Assembly (NCBI GenBank): GCA_023446675.1
Contig: JAEXPO010000649.1
Coordinates: 1 to 5,884 of the forward strand
DNA length: 5,884 nucleotides
Direction of reading: 5' to 3'
Source of the DNA: Bacillota bacterium
GTDB lineage: Bacteria > Bacillota > Clostridia > DSM-8532
Part shown: in pieces, positions 1 through 4,683 of the stretch
How positions within the stretch are numbered: the stretch's first letter is position 1
How the letters are laid out: each line of letters begins with the position of its first letter
The notes under the pieces: generated by a model
Told to the model about the DNA's origin: nothing
Database searches by the model: none
The model's input: the letters and a program-made list of their open reading frames with translations, nothing else
Position numbers and translations under genes: made by a program

Positions 1-485
1 GCATTCAGGTACATGGATTCAAGCAGGTTTTTGCCCCGGGCGGTTTTGAAATACTTCTGCCCCACAAGGGTGCAGGCCTCCCGGCTCATATTATCCTCGT
101 GAATGTTTACGATAAAATCCGCTTCTACAAGAATTTGAAAATCCAGGCCGTCGATTTTACCATAGCTGTGGTGGTTTCCAACCAGATGGCAAACCCGTTC
201 AATAAGCGCTTCCGGAACATCCAGCCCTTTAAGAATAGCCCGGGCGATAGGCGGCCCCTCCTTTTCCTGATAAGGGCCTGCGGTGGAGCCGTACTTGCGC
301 TCCGCTTCCTTAATACCGATATCATGCAAAACGGCCGCCATGTCCAGAACCTGATTTTCTTCTTCATTTAAGGCTTCAGAGGCACCGATTCCCCGGGCAA
401 AGCCGTAAACCTTAAGGGCATGGTTTATGCGGCGAACATCGTTGTCGAAATAGCGAAGCATTTCATTAATTACTTTTCCAATCAT
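1..485 (-). CDS. HD-domain phosphohydrolase-like protein (3' end beyond window)
   Basis: The gene reads leftward from an ATG at 485 and is still open at position 1, giving 161 visible codons. GGAGGT (492-497) lies 6 bases before the ATG. The protein shows an HD-superfamily metal-site pattern: H22 in the N-terminal NHALKVYGFA helix, the H54-D55 doublet in AAVLHDIGIKE, H100, the NHH at 104-106, and D123 in LVEADFIVN. HD proteins are usually metal-dependent phosphohydrolases or phosphodiesterases acting on nucleotides or phosphate esters; the substrate cannot be read from this sequence. No signal peptide or membrane segment is seen, so it is probably cytoplasmic. It begins 45 bases after the YeiL-like regulator stop on the same strand, with no terminator between, so the two are probably co-transcribed. 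Standalone HD proteins of this type are often only a little longer than the visible part. The domain call is firm; a biochemical role is not. Confidence 0.85.
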   Translation of the reverse strand, partial: MIGKVINEMLRYFDNDVRRINHALKVYGFARGIGASEALNEEENQVLDMAAVLHDIGIKEAERKYGSTAGPYQEKEGPPIARAILKGLDVPEALIERVCHLVGNHHSYGKIDGLDFQILVEADFIVNIHEDNMSREACTLVGQKYFKTARGKNLLESMYLN

Positions 486-530
486 GATTGAACCTCCGTA
501 AAGCCCTTTGCCTGCCTTTTAAGCCGACGG

Positions 531-1229
531 TCAGCCATCGTATAAATCAGCGGAAACCGCCTCCAGGGCTTTTCTGTCAAGTACGGTAAACCCGCCTTTT
601 TCTCTTTTTAATATGTTTTCCTCGCAAAAGTGATTGATAACTCTTAATAAATGCCGGTAGCTGGTTCCCAAAAGCTCCGCAAGCTGTGTCAAATTGCACC
701 TGAATACCGCTTTTTCCTCCTCGCCTCCTTCATCGCAGGAAAGCGTCGCCAGGACATAGGAGGCCAAACGGTTTTCCAGGGAATAAAGCAAATTGATGGC
801 ACTGCTTTTGGAAAAGGTGCTGAGCTTATCAGAAAGGCTGGCAAGTGTACACTGCAAAAAAGCCGTATCCTCCCGGCAGTTGGTGCGGACAAAGGACATG
901 GGCAGAGCCAATACGCTGGAGTGAGTTATAGTCTGGATGCTGCAGGTTGCTTTATCACCATTGAGCATTTCCACTTCACCGATAAGCTTTAAAGGATGAT
1001 AAAAACGAAGCATGAGGGTTTTTCCATTTTTTAAGGGAGTGAACACCTTGGCGGTGCCCTCTACAAAAAACATAAAAAAATCCAGATCATCCCCGCAGCT
1101 GACAATAAATTCATTTTTGCGATAGGTAAAAAGCTGCATTTGCTCGAAAACGTCGCATTTAAACAGCTTTTGTATACCGTAGGCATCCATGTATTTTTTT
1201 ATAAGACTTCCATCCTTCAGCTTTTGCAT
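531..1229 (-). CDS. Crp/Fnr-superfamily transcriptional regulator, YeiL-like
   Basis: This 232-residue protein has the Crp/Fnr layout: a cyclic-nucleotide-binding-type beta-roll (about residues 22-112, including FVEGTAKVF and IGEVEML), a dimerisation helix (about 120-162) and a C-terminal winged helix-turn-helix (about 178-215). From memory, GTSYRHLLRVINHF resembles GVSYRHLLYVLAQF of E. coli YeiL, and the ALPM stretch also matches; this was not checked by alignment. The glutamate and arginine ligands expected of a true cAMP pocket are not evident, so the effector is probably not cAMP. Eight cysteines (25, 45, 96, 118, 127, 165, 178, 202) leave redox or metal sensing possible. The start is ATG at 1229, with GGGAGGA (1234-1240) 4 bases upstream. 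It is divergent from two YdcZ-type transporter genes and shares a palindromic operator with them, suggesting it controls them and possibly itself. The fold is certain; the YeiL subgroup is likely. Confidence 0.9.
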   Translation of the reverse strand: MQKLKDGSLIKKYMDAYGIQKLFKCDVFEQMQLFTYRKNEFIVSCGDDLDFFMFFVEGTAKVFTPLKNGKTLMLRFYHPLKLIGEVEMLNGDKATCSIQTITHSSVLALPMSFVRTNCREDTAFLQCTLASLSDKLSTFSKSSAINLLYSLENRLASYVLATLSCDEGGEEEKAVFRCNLTQLAELLGTSYRHLLRVINHFCEENILKREKGGFTVLDRKALEAVSADLYDG

Positions 1230-1249
1230 GGTATCCTCCCCGTTTTTCT

Positions 1250-1279
1250 ATTATACACAACATGACATATGTCATACAA
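1250..1279 (-). promoter_or_regulatory. Candidate promoter of the YeiL-like regulator
   Basis: On the minus strand a perfect TATAAT (1250-1255) is preceded, with an 18-base spacer, by TTGTAT (1274-1279), a weak -35. The start of transcription would fall near 1243, giving a short leader that carries the GGGAGGA ribosome site. The -10 match is strong and the -35 match poor. The palindrome at 1262-1275 fills the spacer, so a protein bound there would block this promoter. Confidence 0.55.
1262..1275. promoter_or_regulatory. Perfect 14-bp palindrome, probable Crp/Fnr-type operator
   Basis: ATGACATATGTCAT is exactly self-complementary. Read as 5-4-5 (ATGAC-N4-GTCAT), it has the same spacing as FNR sites (TTGAT-N4-ATCAA) and the length of PrfA boxes, but different half-sites. 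It lies between the divergent regulator and YdcZ genes, inside the regulator's predicted promoter spacer. Its centre is about 41.5 bases upstream of position 1310, so class II activation of the plus-strand genes is possible if transcription starts near there. Binding by the adjacent regulator is inference. Confidence 0.6.
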
Positions 1280-1334
1280 GGGCTGCCTTTCCATGTGGTA
1301 AGGTTAATGATGTCAAACCAAAGGAGGTTTAAAC

Positions 1335-1760
1335 ATGCTGCTCTATTTTCTCTCAGGTATAAGCGGTGTTTTTGTCGGTATTATGGTGCTTTTCAACGGT
1401 GTGCTTTCAGGTCACCTGGGAAATCTTTTTTCCAATGTTCTGATACATGGCGTTGGCCTGGTTGTTATATCTCTCATTTGTTTACTTGGCCGGTATCGAT
1501 TTAAGAATTTAAAGAAGGTACCCTTCTATCTTTTTACAGGAGGCTTTATCGGCATCTACACCGTTCTTGCCACCAACGCCGCCTATGCCGAGCTGGGAGC
1601 AGCCATGGCCATGCTTTTAGGGCTGGCAGGCCAGTTTTTCTTTTCCCTTATTCTGGATCATTTTGGCCTTTTCGGAACTCCAAAGGTTGCCTTCAGCAAA
1701 AAGAATATCCTGCCCCTGCTTTTTATCGGAGCAGGTCTTGTCTTTGTAGCTTTCGGCTGA
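1335..1760 (+). CDS. DMT-superfamily transporter subunit, YdcZ type (first of pair)
   Basis: This 141-residue protein is almost wholly hydrophobic, with about five membrane segments (roughly 3-22, 33-51, 63-83, 88-107, 124-140). It matches the small YdcZ-type inner-membrane proteins of the drug/metabolite transporter superfamily by size, by FNGVLSGHLGN (20-30) after the first helix, by PFYLFTGGFIGIYTV (63-77), and by a GQ...LDHFG element (Q100, D108, H109). The start is ATG at 1335, with AAAGGAGG (1320-1327) 7 bases upstream, an excellent ribosome site. A second homologue follows after 63 bases, so the two probably form a heteromeric exporter, as known for paired small DMT proteins. The substrate is unknown. 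The divergent YeiL-like regulator probably controls the pair. Confidence 0.88.
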   Translation: MLLYFLSGISGVFVGIMVLFNGVLSGHLGNLFSNVLIHGVGLVVISLICLLGRYRFKNLKKVPFYLFTGGFIGIYTVLATNAAYAELGAAMAMLLGLAGQFFFSLILDHFGLFGTPKVAFSKKNILPLLFIGAGLVFVAFG

Positions 1761-1767
1761 AGTAAAT

Positions 1768-1786
1768 AAACGCTTCTCATGCGTTT
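1768..1786 (+). other. Small hairpin between the two YdcZ-type genes
   Basis: AAACGC (1768-1773) and GCGTTT (1781-1786) form a perfect 6-bp stem with a 7-base loop, 7 bases after the first gene's stop. A run of eight T begins only at about 1800, too far away for a classical terminator. It might stabilise or process the messenger, or partially attenuate the second gene. The evidence is structural only. Confidence 0.35.
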
Positions 1787-1823
1787 CCCCCTATCTCACT
1801 TTTTTTTAGAAAGGACGAACACA

Positions 1824-2321
1824 ATGAACGGCTTTACTCTTTTAATCGGGCTTGCAGCACTATTATCCGGCTTGTCCATCCTTTTAAACCGTGTATTCAA
1901 TGCCCGCTTAGCCGAGCATATCGGTGTTTTTCAAAGCACGCTGATAAATTATGTTACCGGCATTTCCTTATCCGTTGTACTTTTGCTTGTGCTGGGCAAC
2001 GGAAGTCAAAGTCCTGCAGGAGGAGGCCTCCCTTTTTGGGCTTATTTAGGAGGCGTACTGGGCGTAGTGGTCATTGCCCTGAACAATTTTATATCCAGTA
2101 AAATTTCCAATTTTTCCTTTACCTTGCTAAACTTTGTGGGTCAGGTAGGCTGCGGCTTTATCATTGACCGTTTTCAGGGCGTTGAACTCTCTACGGTAAA
2201 ATTAATTGGCTGCCTCTTAATTGTAACTGGTCTGGCCATTCATATATTCTTAAACCGCAGACCGGAACAAAATCTTCCGTCAAGCATACAAACCGCAACC
2301 CCTGACAGCACCGGAAACTAG
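1824..2321 (+). CDS. DMT-superfamily transporter subunit, YdcZ type (second of pair)
   Basis: This 165-residue membrane protein is homologous to the preceding gene. It has about five hydrophobic segments (roughly 2-22, 34-58, 70-92, 97-115, 123-143). It repeats the landmarks of its partner: LNRVFNARLAEHIGVFQS (21-38) corresponds to the partner's FNGVLSGHLGNLFSN, and NFVGQVGCGFIIDRF (103-117) to the partner's GQFFFSLILDHF. It has a 20-residue hydrophilic C-terminal tail that the partner lacks. The chosen start is ATG at 1824, with AAAGGA (1810-1815) 8 bases upstream. The in-frame ATG at 1779 has no ribosome site and would add 15 polar residues over the hairpin and T-run, so it is rejected. The gene is expected to be co-transcribed with its neighbour and to form the other half of an exporter of unknown substrate. 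Confidence 0.88.
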   Translation: MNGFTLLIGLAALLSGLSILLNRVFNARLAEHIGVFQSTLINYVTGISLSVVLLLVLGNGSQSPAGGGLPFWAYLGGVLGVVVIALNNFISSKISNFSFTLLNFVGQVGCGFIIDRFQGVELSTVKLIGCLLIVTGLAIHIFLNRRPEQNLPSSIQTATPDSTGN

Positions 2322-2333
2322 TAATAATTACTA
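2319..2333. promoter_or_regulatory. 7-1-7 palindrome resembling a Fur-family (Zur/PerR) box
   Basis: TAGTAAT-A-ATTACTA is a perfect 7-1-7 inverted repeat overlapping the stop codon of the second YdcZ gene. Fur-family boxes share this geometry. The Bacillus Zur consensus (TCGTAAT-N-ATTACGA, from memory) differs at one base per arm. It lies just upstream of the possible promoter (TATGAT at 2358-2363) of a zinc-dependent phospholipase C-like gene. AT-rich 7-bp palindromes can arise by chance, so confidence is moderate to low. Confidence 0.35.
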
Positions 2334-2462
2334 CTGCATTTTCATTTCGTTATGTTGTATGATAGATTTAAATGAAGAAAGCTTTTTTTTGTTAAACTTC
2401 ATCAAGCAAAGGATAAACAAAACATCCGTTATTTGCTTTCCTATACTGGAAGGGGTTTTTAC
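2322..2462 (+). promoter_or_regulatory. Intergenic region with possible promoter for the phospholipase-like gene
   Basis: These 141 AT-rich bases hold no gene of credible length. TATGAT (2358-2363) matches TATAAT at five of six positions, but no good -35 stands 16-18 bases upstream. A run of eight T (2383-2390) follows AAAGC without a real GC stem, so no convincing terminator for the YdcZ operon is visible. The ribosome site GGAAGGGG (2448-2455) lies at the right end. Read-through from the YdcZ genes cannot be excluded. Confidence 0.4.
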
Positions 2463-3044
2463 GTGAACGTCATCATGCATTTGCTGTTTTCCGGTTCAGT
2501 TCGGAAAATAGTGAAGGAAACGCAAGGGATAAAGCTTAACCGTTTAGGTTTTATGATAGGCAACATCCTGCCGGACATCAGCAAATATTACAATGACTAC
2601 CCTCACTACTACACTAAGTCCTTCCCATTTTTACAGGATCGTAAGGATCAACTTATGCAGCGTCACCCCCTTGATACGCGTTTTTCAAATTATTGCTTTG
2701 CAAGGGATTTGGGCGTTATCAATCATTATCTTGCAGACTATTTCTGTCATGCCCATTCGGAAAAGTACAACGGAAACATTGCCGTTCACAGCCTTTATGA
2801 GCTCTTTATGATTGTGGGCTACAGAAGAGGTCTTCGCATGGCCAGAGAACTTGTGCAAGAAAGCAAGCGGCCTCTTACTCCCCAGGAATTTCACTTATGG
2901 GTACCAAACCTTATTGCCAATTATGAAAAGCAAAAACCCGGCTTCTCCAACGATATCTGCCATGCCCTTTATGCCGGGGTGCTTATAAGCGTTTGTGCCA
3001 TTGTACATGCTGAGTATTATTCCTTTAACCCTGTGGTGGCTTAA
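2463..3044 (+). CDS. Zinc-dependent phospholipase C-like family protein
   Basis: This 193-residue protein carries the metal-ligand pattern of bacterial zinc-dependent phospholipase C: H6, D38 (GNILPDIS), H48 (YPHYY), H88-x3-D92-x5-H98 (NHYLADYFCHAHS) and H109-x3-E113 (HSLYE). In Bacillus cereus PLC the ligands are W1, H14, D55, H69, H118, D122, H128, H142 and E146, so eight of nine have counterparts and the H-x3-D-x5-H spacing is identical. It lacks the N-terminal Trp ligand and has no signal peptide, so it is probably cytoplasmic and its lipase activity is uncertain. The start is GTG at 2463, chosen because GGAAGGGG (2448-2455) sits 7 bases before it. TTG at 2433 lies upstream of that site and ATG at 2475 is 19 bases past it. 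It ends at TAA 3042-3044, ahead of a strong terminator. The family call is good; substrate and role are unknown. Confidence 0.8.
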   Translation: MNVIMHLLFSGSVRKIVKETQGIKLNRLGFMIGNILPDISKYYNDYPHYYTKSFPFLQDRKDQLMQRHPLDTRFSNYCFARDLGVINHYLADYFCHAHSEKYNGNIAVHSLYELFMIVGYRRGLRMARELVQESKRPLTPQEFHLWVPNLIANYEKQKPGFSNDICHALYAGVLISVCAIVHAEYYSFNPVVA

Positions 3045-3049
3045 ATAAT

Positions 3050-3081
3050 TTGATAACTTGATAACCTGATAACTTGATAAC
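3050..3081. repeat. Four tandem copies of an 8-bp repeat (TTGATAAC)
   Basis: TTGATAAC occurs at 3050-3057, 3058-3065 and 3074-3081, with a one-base variant, CTGATAAC, at 3066-3073. A decayed fifth unit, TTGTTATT, follows at 3082-3089. The array begins 5 bases after the stop codon of the phospholipase-like gene and ends before the terminator. It is non-coding. Slipped-strand expansion is the simplest origin. Confidence 0.85.
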
Positions 3082-3103
3082 TTGTTATTCCATAATGAAA
3101 ACG

Positions 3104-3129
3104 AAAGAGCAGCCTTGCTGCTCTTTTTT
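3104..3129 (+). terminator. Rho-independent terminator, probably bidirectional
   Basis: AAAGAGCAGC (3104-3113) pairs perfectly with GCTGCTCTTT (3117-3126) around a CTT loop, and the plus strand continues in a T run (3124-3129). It ends the phospholipase-like transcript. On the minus strand the same stem is followed by a T-rich CGTTTTCATT, and the converging lipoprotein gene stops only 4 bases away, so it probably terminates both. Confidence 0.92.
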
Positions 3130-3133
3130 ATGT

Positions 3134-3829
3134 TTATTTTATTGCAGGCGTTTTCTTAACAAGAACCAGCTCTCCCTCAGGTGCTTCCTGAGTCCAGGCT
3201 TCAAGCCATTTTCCGAAATCTCTGATTGGAATAGCCATATTAAACAGATAACCCTCTTCCACCCAGTACAGACTTCTGGCCAAAACGGTTTTCGAATCTG
3301 CCGGGCTAATAATATCCCTGTAGTAAAACCGGCTGTCCTCATTGAGGGGATTAAGCTTTAATTGGTCGATTGTGCTATTAAGCAGCTCTTCTCCCACAGC
3401 ATTCCGAATCCATTCCAGTTTAAGGGCACCGGAGGTGCGGGCCGTTTCCCGATCCTCGGCATTCTCAATAGACATAAAGTCCGTTTCAGACAAGGCATAC
3501 CACAGACGTATGTAACGATCCTCAATAATTATCGAATCCAGCTTAGCGTAAGAAAAAGCATTTAATACCTGCTCGCCGGGAACATAATAGTATTCCAGAT
3601 CATTGAGGTTATTATAATCATACTGATCCTCAACCTTTTCTTTTGCCTCACCGATTTCCTCAAAGGATTTCAGTGTCAGCGGCTCAATAACCGTTTCCTC
3701 GTCACTGCCCTCTTCTGCCAAATGAACATCCTCAGCTTCCTCCAGGGCTTGCTCAGAGCTGTCTTTCCCGCATCCGGACAGAATAAGCAAAACAGTCAGG
3801 CAGCTACACAGCAAAATACGTCTCTTCAT
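3134..3829 (-). CDS. Lipoprotein of unknown function
   Basis: This 231-residue protein begins with a type II signal peptide: MKRR, a hydrophobic core (about 5-17) and the lipobox LSGC, with the lipidated cysteine at residue 20. It should be anchored to the outer face of the membrane. A highly acidic, low-complexity linker (about 21-50) follows, then a folded part (about 55-225) rich in aromatic residues, such as DLEYYYVPGEQ, DRYIRLWYALSE, RFYYRDI and RSLYWVEEGYLFN. No known domain is recognised. The start is ATG at 3829, with GGAGGAG (3836-3842) 6 bases upstream. The in-frame ATG at 3844 is rejected because it overlaps that ribosome site. It lies 50 bases after the importer ATPase, on the same strand. 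A perfect TATAAT (minus strand, 3854-3859) suggests its own promoter, though the -35 is weak; read-through from the ABC operon is also possible. Confidence 0.85.
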   Translation of the reverse strand: MKRRILLCSCLTVLLILSGCGKDSSEQALEEAEDVHLAEEGSDEETVIEPLTLKSFEEIGEAKEKVEDQYDYNNLNDLEYYYVPGEQVLNAFSYAKLDSIIIEDRYIRLWYALSETDFMSIENAEDRETARTSGALKLEWIRNAVGEELLNSTIDQLKLNPLNEDSRFYYRDIISPADSKTVLARSLYWVEEGYLFNMAIPIRDFGKWLEAWTQEAPEGELVLVKKTPAIK

Positions 3830-3853
3830 TGCCTTCTCCTCCATATGGGGTTT

Positions 3854-3859
3854 ATTATA
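3854..3859 (-). promoter_or_regulatory. Candidate -10 element for the lipoprotein gene
   Basis: A perfect TATAAT on the minus strand lies between the ATPase stop and the lipoprotein start. Transcription from it would begin near 3847, leaving an 18-base leader with GGAGGAG. The region 16-18 bases upstream, at the end of the ATPase gene, offers no good -35, so this promoter is weak or needs an activator. Confidence 0.4.
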
Positions 3860-3879
3860 CTACAGGAAAAAGTGCATAG

Positions 3880-4683
3880 CTATCCCTCCAAAAGCCCTAA
3901 AACTTCCTTCCTGTATTCCATAAACGCCTTGTCATAGCTCATCTCTCTCCGCCTCGGCCGGGGCAGCTCCACCTTAATATCCCCGGTAATATGGCCCGGT
4001 CTTTGGCTCATGACGAGAATGCGGTCCGACAGATAGACCGCCTCTTCAATATTATGAGTTACAAAAAGCACGGTTTTCTTCCGTTTTTCCCACACACCCG
4101 TAAGCCAGTCCTGCATTTTTATGCGGGTCAGCTCGTCCAGGGCGCCAAAGGGCTCATCCAAAAGCATGACGGACCCTTTCATGAGGTAGGTTCTAAGCAG
4201 CGCCGCCCTTTGCCTCATCCCCCCCGACAGGGCATGGGGCCTGTAGTTTTCAAAGCCCGAGAGTCCGAATTCCTCCAAAAGCGGCATTACCTTTTCACTG
4301 GCAGCCTTTAAATCGCCCTTTTCTATTTCCACGGGCAAAAGCACATTCTGCATAAGGGTTCGCCAGGGCATCAAATAATCCCTTTGAAGCATGTAGCAGA
4401 CCGGAACCCGTTCCTTTCGAACATCTTTTCCTTCCACAAGAATGCGGCCCTCATAGTTCTCTTCCACTCCCGCGATCATTTTAAGCAGGGTACTTTTGCC
4501 GCATCCGCTAGGTCCAACCAGGGAAACAAACTGATTGGCTCCAACGCCAAAATGGACGTCCCAAAGGGTTTGAAGCCCCTGGGACGTCTCATTTCGCCGG
4601 ACTTTCGGCGTAGTAAAGGTTTTATTCGCCCCGTCGATTACAATCGAATCAGGCGCAATAGTTAAATCATTCAACATAGGCAT
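3880..4683 (-). CDS. thiZ: ABC transporter ATP-binding protein, ThiZ/SsuB/TauB type
   Basis: This is the cytoplasmic ATPase of an importer. Counted from ATG 4683 (267 residues), it has Walker A GPSGCGKST (57-65), Q-loop Q100 in CYMLQRDYLMPWRTLMQNV, signature LSGGMRQR (152-159), Walker B VMLLDEP (172-178, catalytic E177), D-loop GALD (180-183) and switch His H210 in VTHNIEEAVYLSDRI. All catalytic elements are intact. The LQRDYLMPWRT form of the Q-loop and the QRPG segment are typical of the nitrate/sulfonate/taurine/thiamin-precursor branch. The start is uncertain: ATG 4683 has GAGAAAG 9 bases upstream, while TTG 4707 and ATG 4677 are alternatives. Every choice overlaps the end of the binding-protein gene (stop at 4667), so translation is probably coupled. 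The symbol rests on the ThiY-like neighbour; the ATPase alone would not settle the substrate. Confidence 0.9.
   Translation of the reverse strand: MPMLNDLTIAPDSIVIDGANKTFTTPKVRRNETSQGLQTLWDVHFGVGANQFVSLVGPSGCGKSTLLKMIAGVEENYEGRILVEGKDVRKERVPVCYMLQRDYLMPWRTLMQNVLLPVEIEKGDLKAASEKVMPLLEEFGLSGFENYRPHALSGGMRQRAALLRTYLMKGSVMLLDEPFGALDELTRIKMQDWLTGVWEKRKKTVLFVTHNIEEAVYLSDRILVMSQRPGHITGDIKVELPRPRRREMSYDKAFMEYRKEVLGLLEG

Noticed and set aside
651..992. Plus-strand open frame of 113 codons
   Set aside because: It is antisense to the well-supported regulator, has no ribosome site and no recognisable protein features.
1311..1316. TTGACA on the minus strand as a -35 for the regulator
   Set aside because: The hexamer 17 bases downstream is TGGAAA, a poor -10, while a perfect TATAAT lies much further away at 1250-1255.
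1262..1504. Plus-strand open frame of 80 codons starting in the palindrome
   Set aside because: It overlaps the first YdcZ gene in another frame, lacks a ribosome site and has an implausible composition.
1779..1823. Upstream ATG extension of the second YdcZ protein
   Set aside because: There is no ribosome site; the added residues are polar and lie over the intergenic hairpin and T-run. ATG 1824 has AAAGGA at good spacing.
2372..2402. Inverted repeat ATGAAG/CTTCAT around a T8 run as a terminator of the YdcZ operon
   Set aside because: The stem is only 6 AT-rich pairs, the loop is 19 bases and the T-run lies inside the loop, so it does not fit an intrinsic terminator.
3050..3089. CRISPR-like array
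   Set aside because: The 8-bp units are directly adjacent with no spacers, so this is a simple tandem repeat.
3830..3844. Earlier ATG for the lipoprotein
   Set aside because: Its codons coincide with the GGAGGAG ribosome site and it has none of its own; the ATG at 3829 gives a canonical signal peptide.
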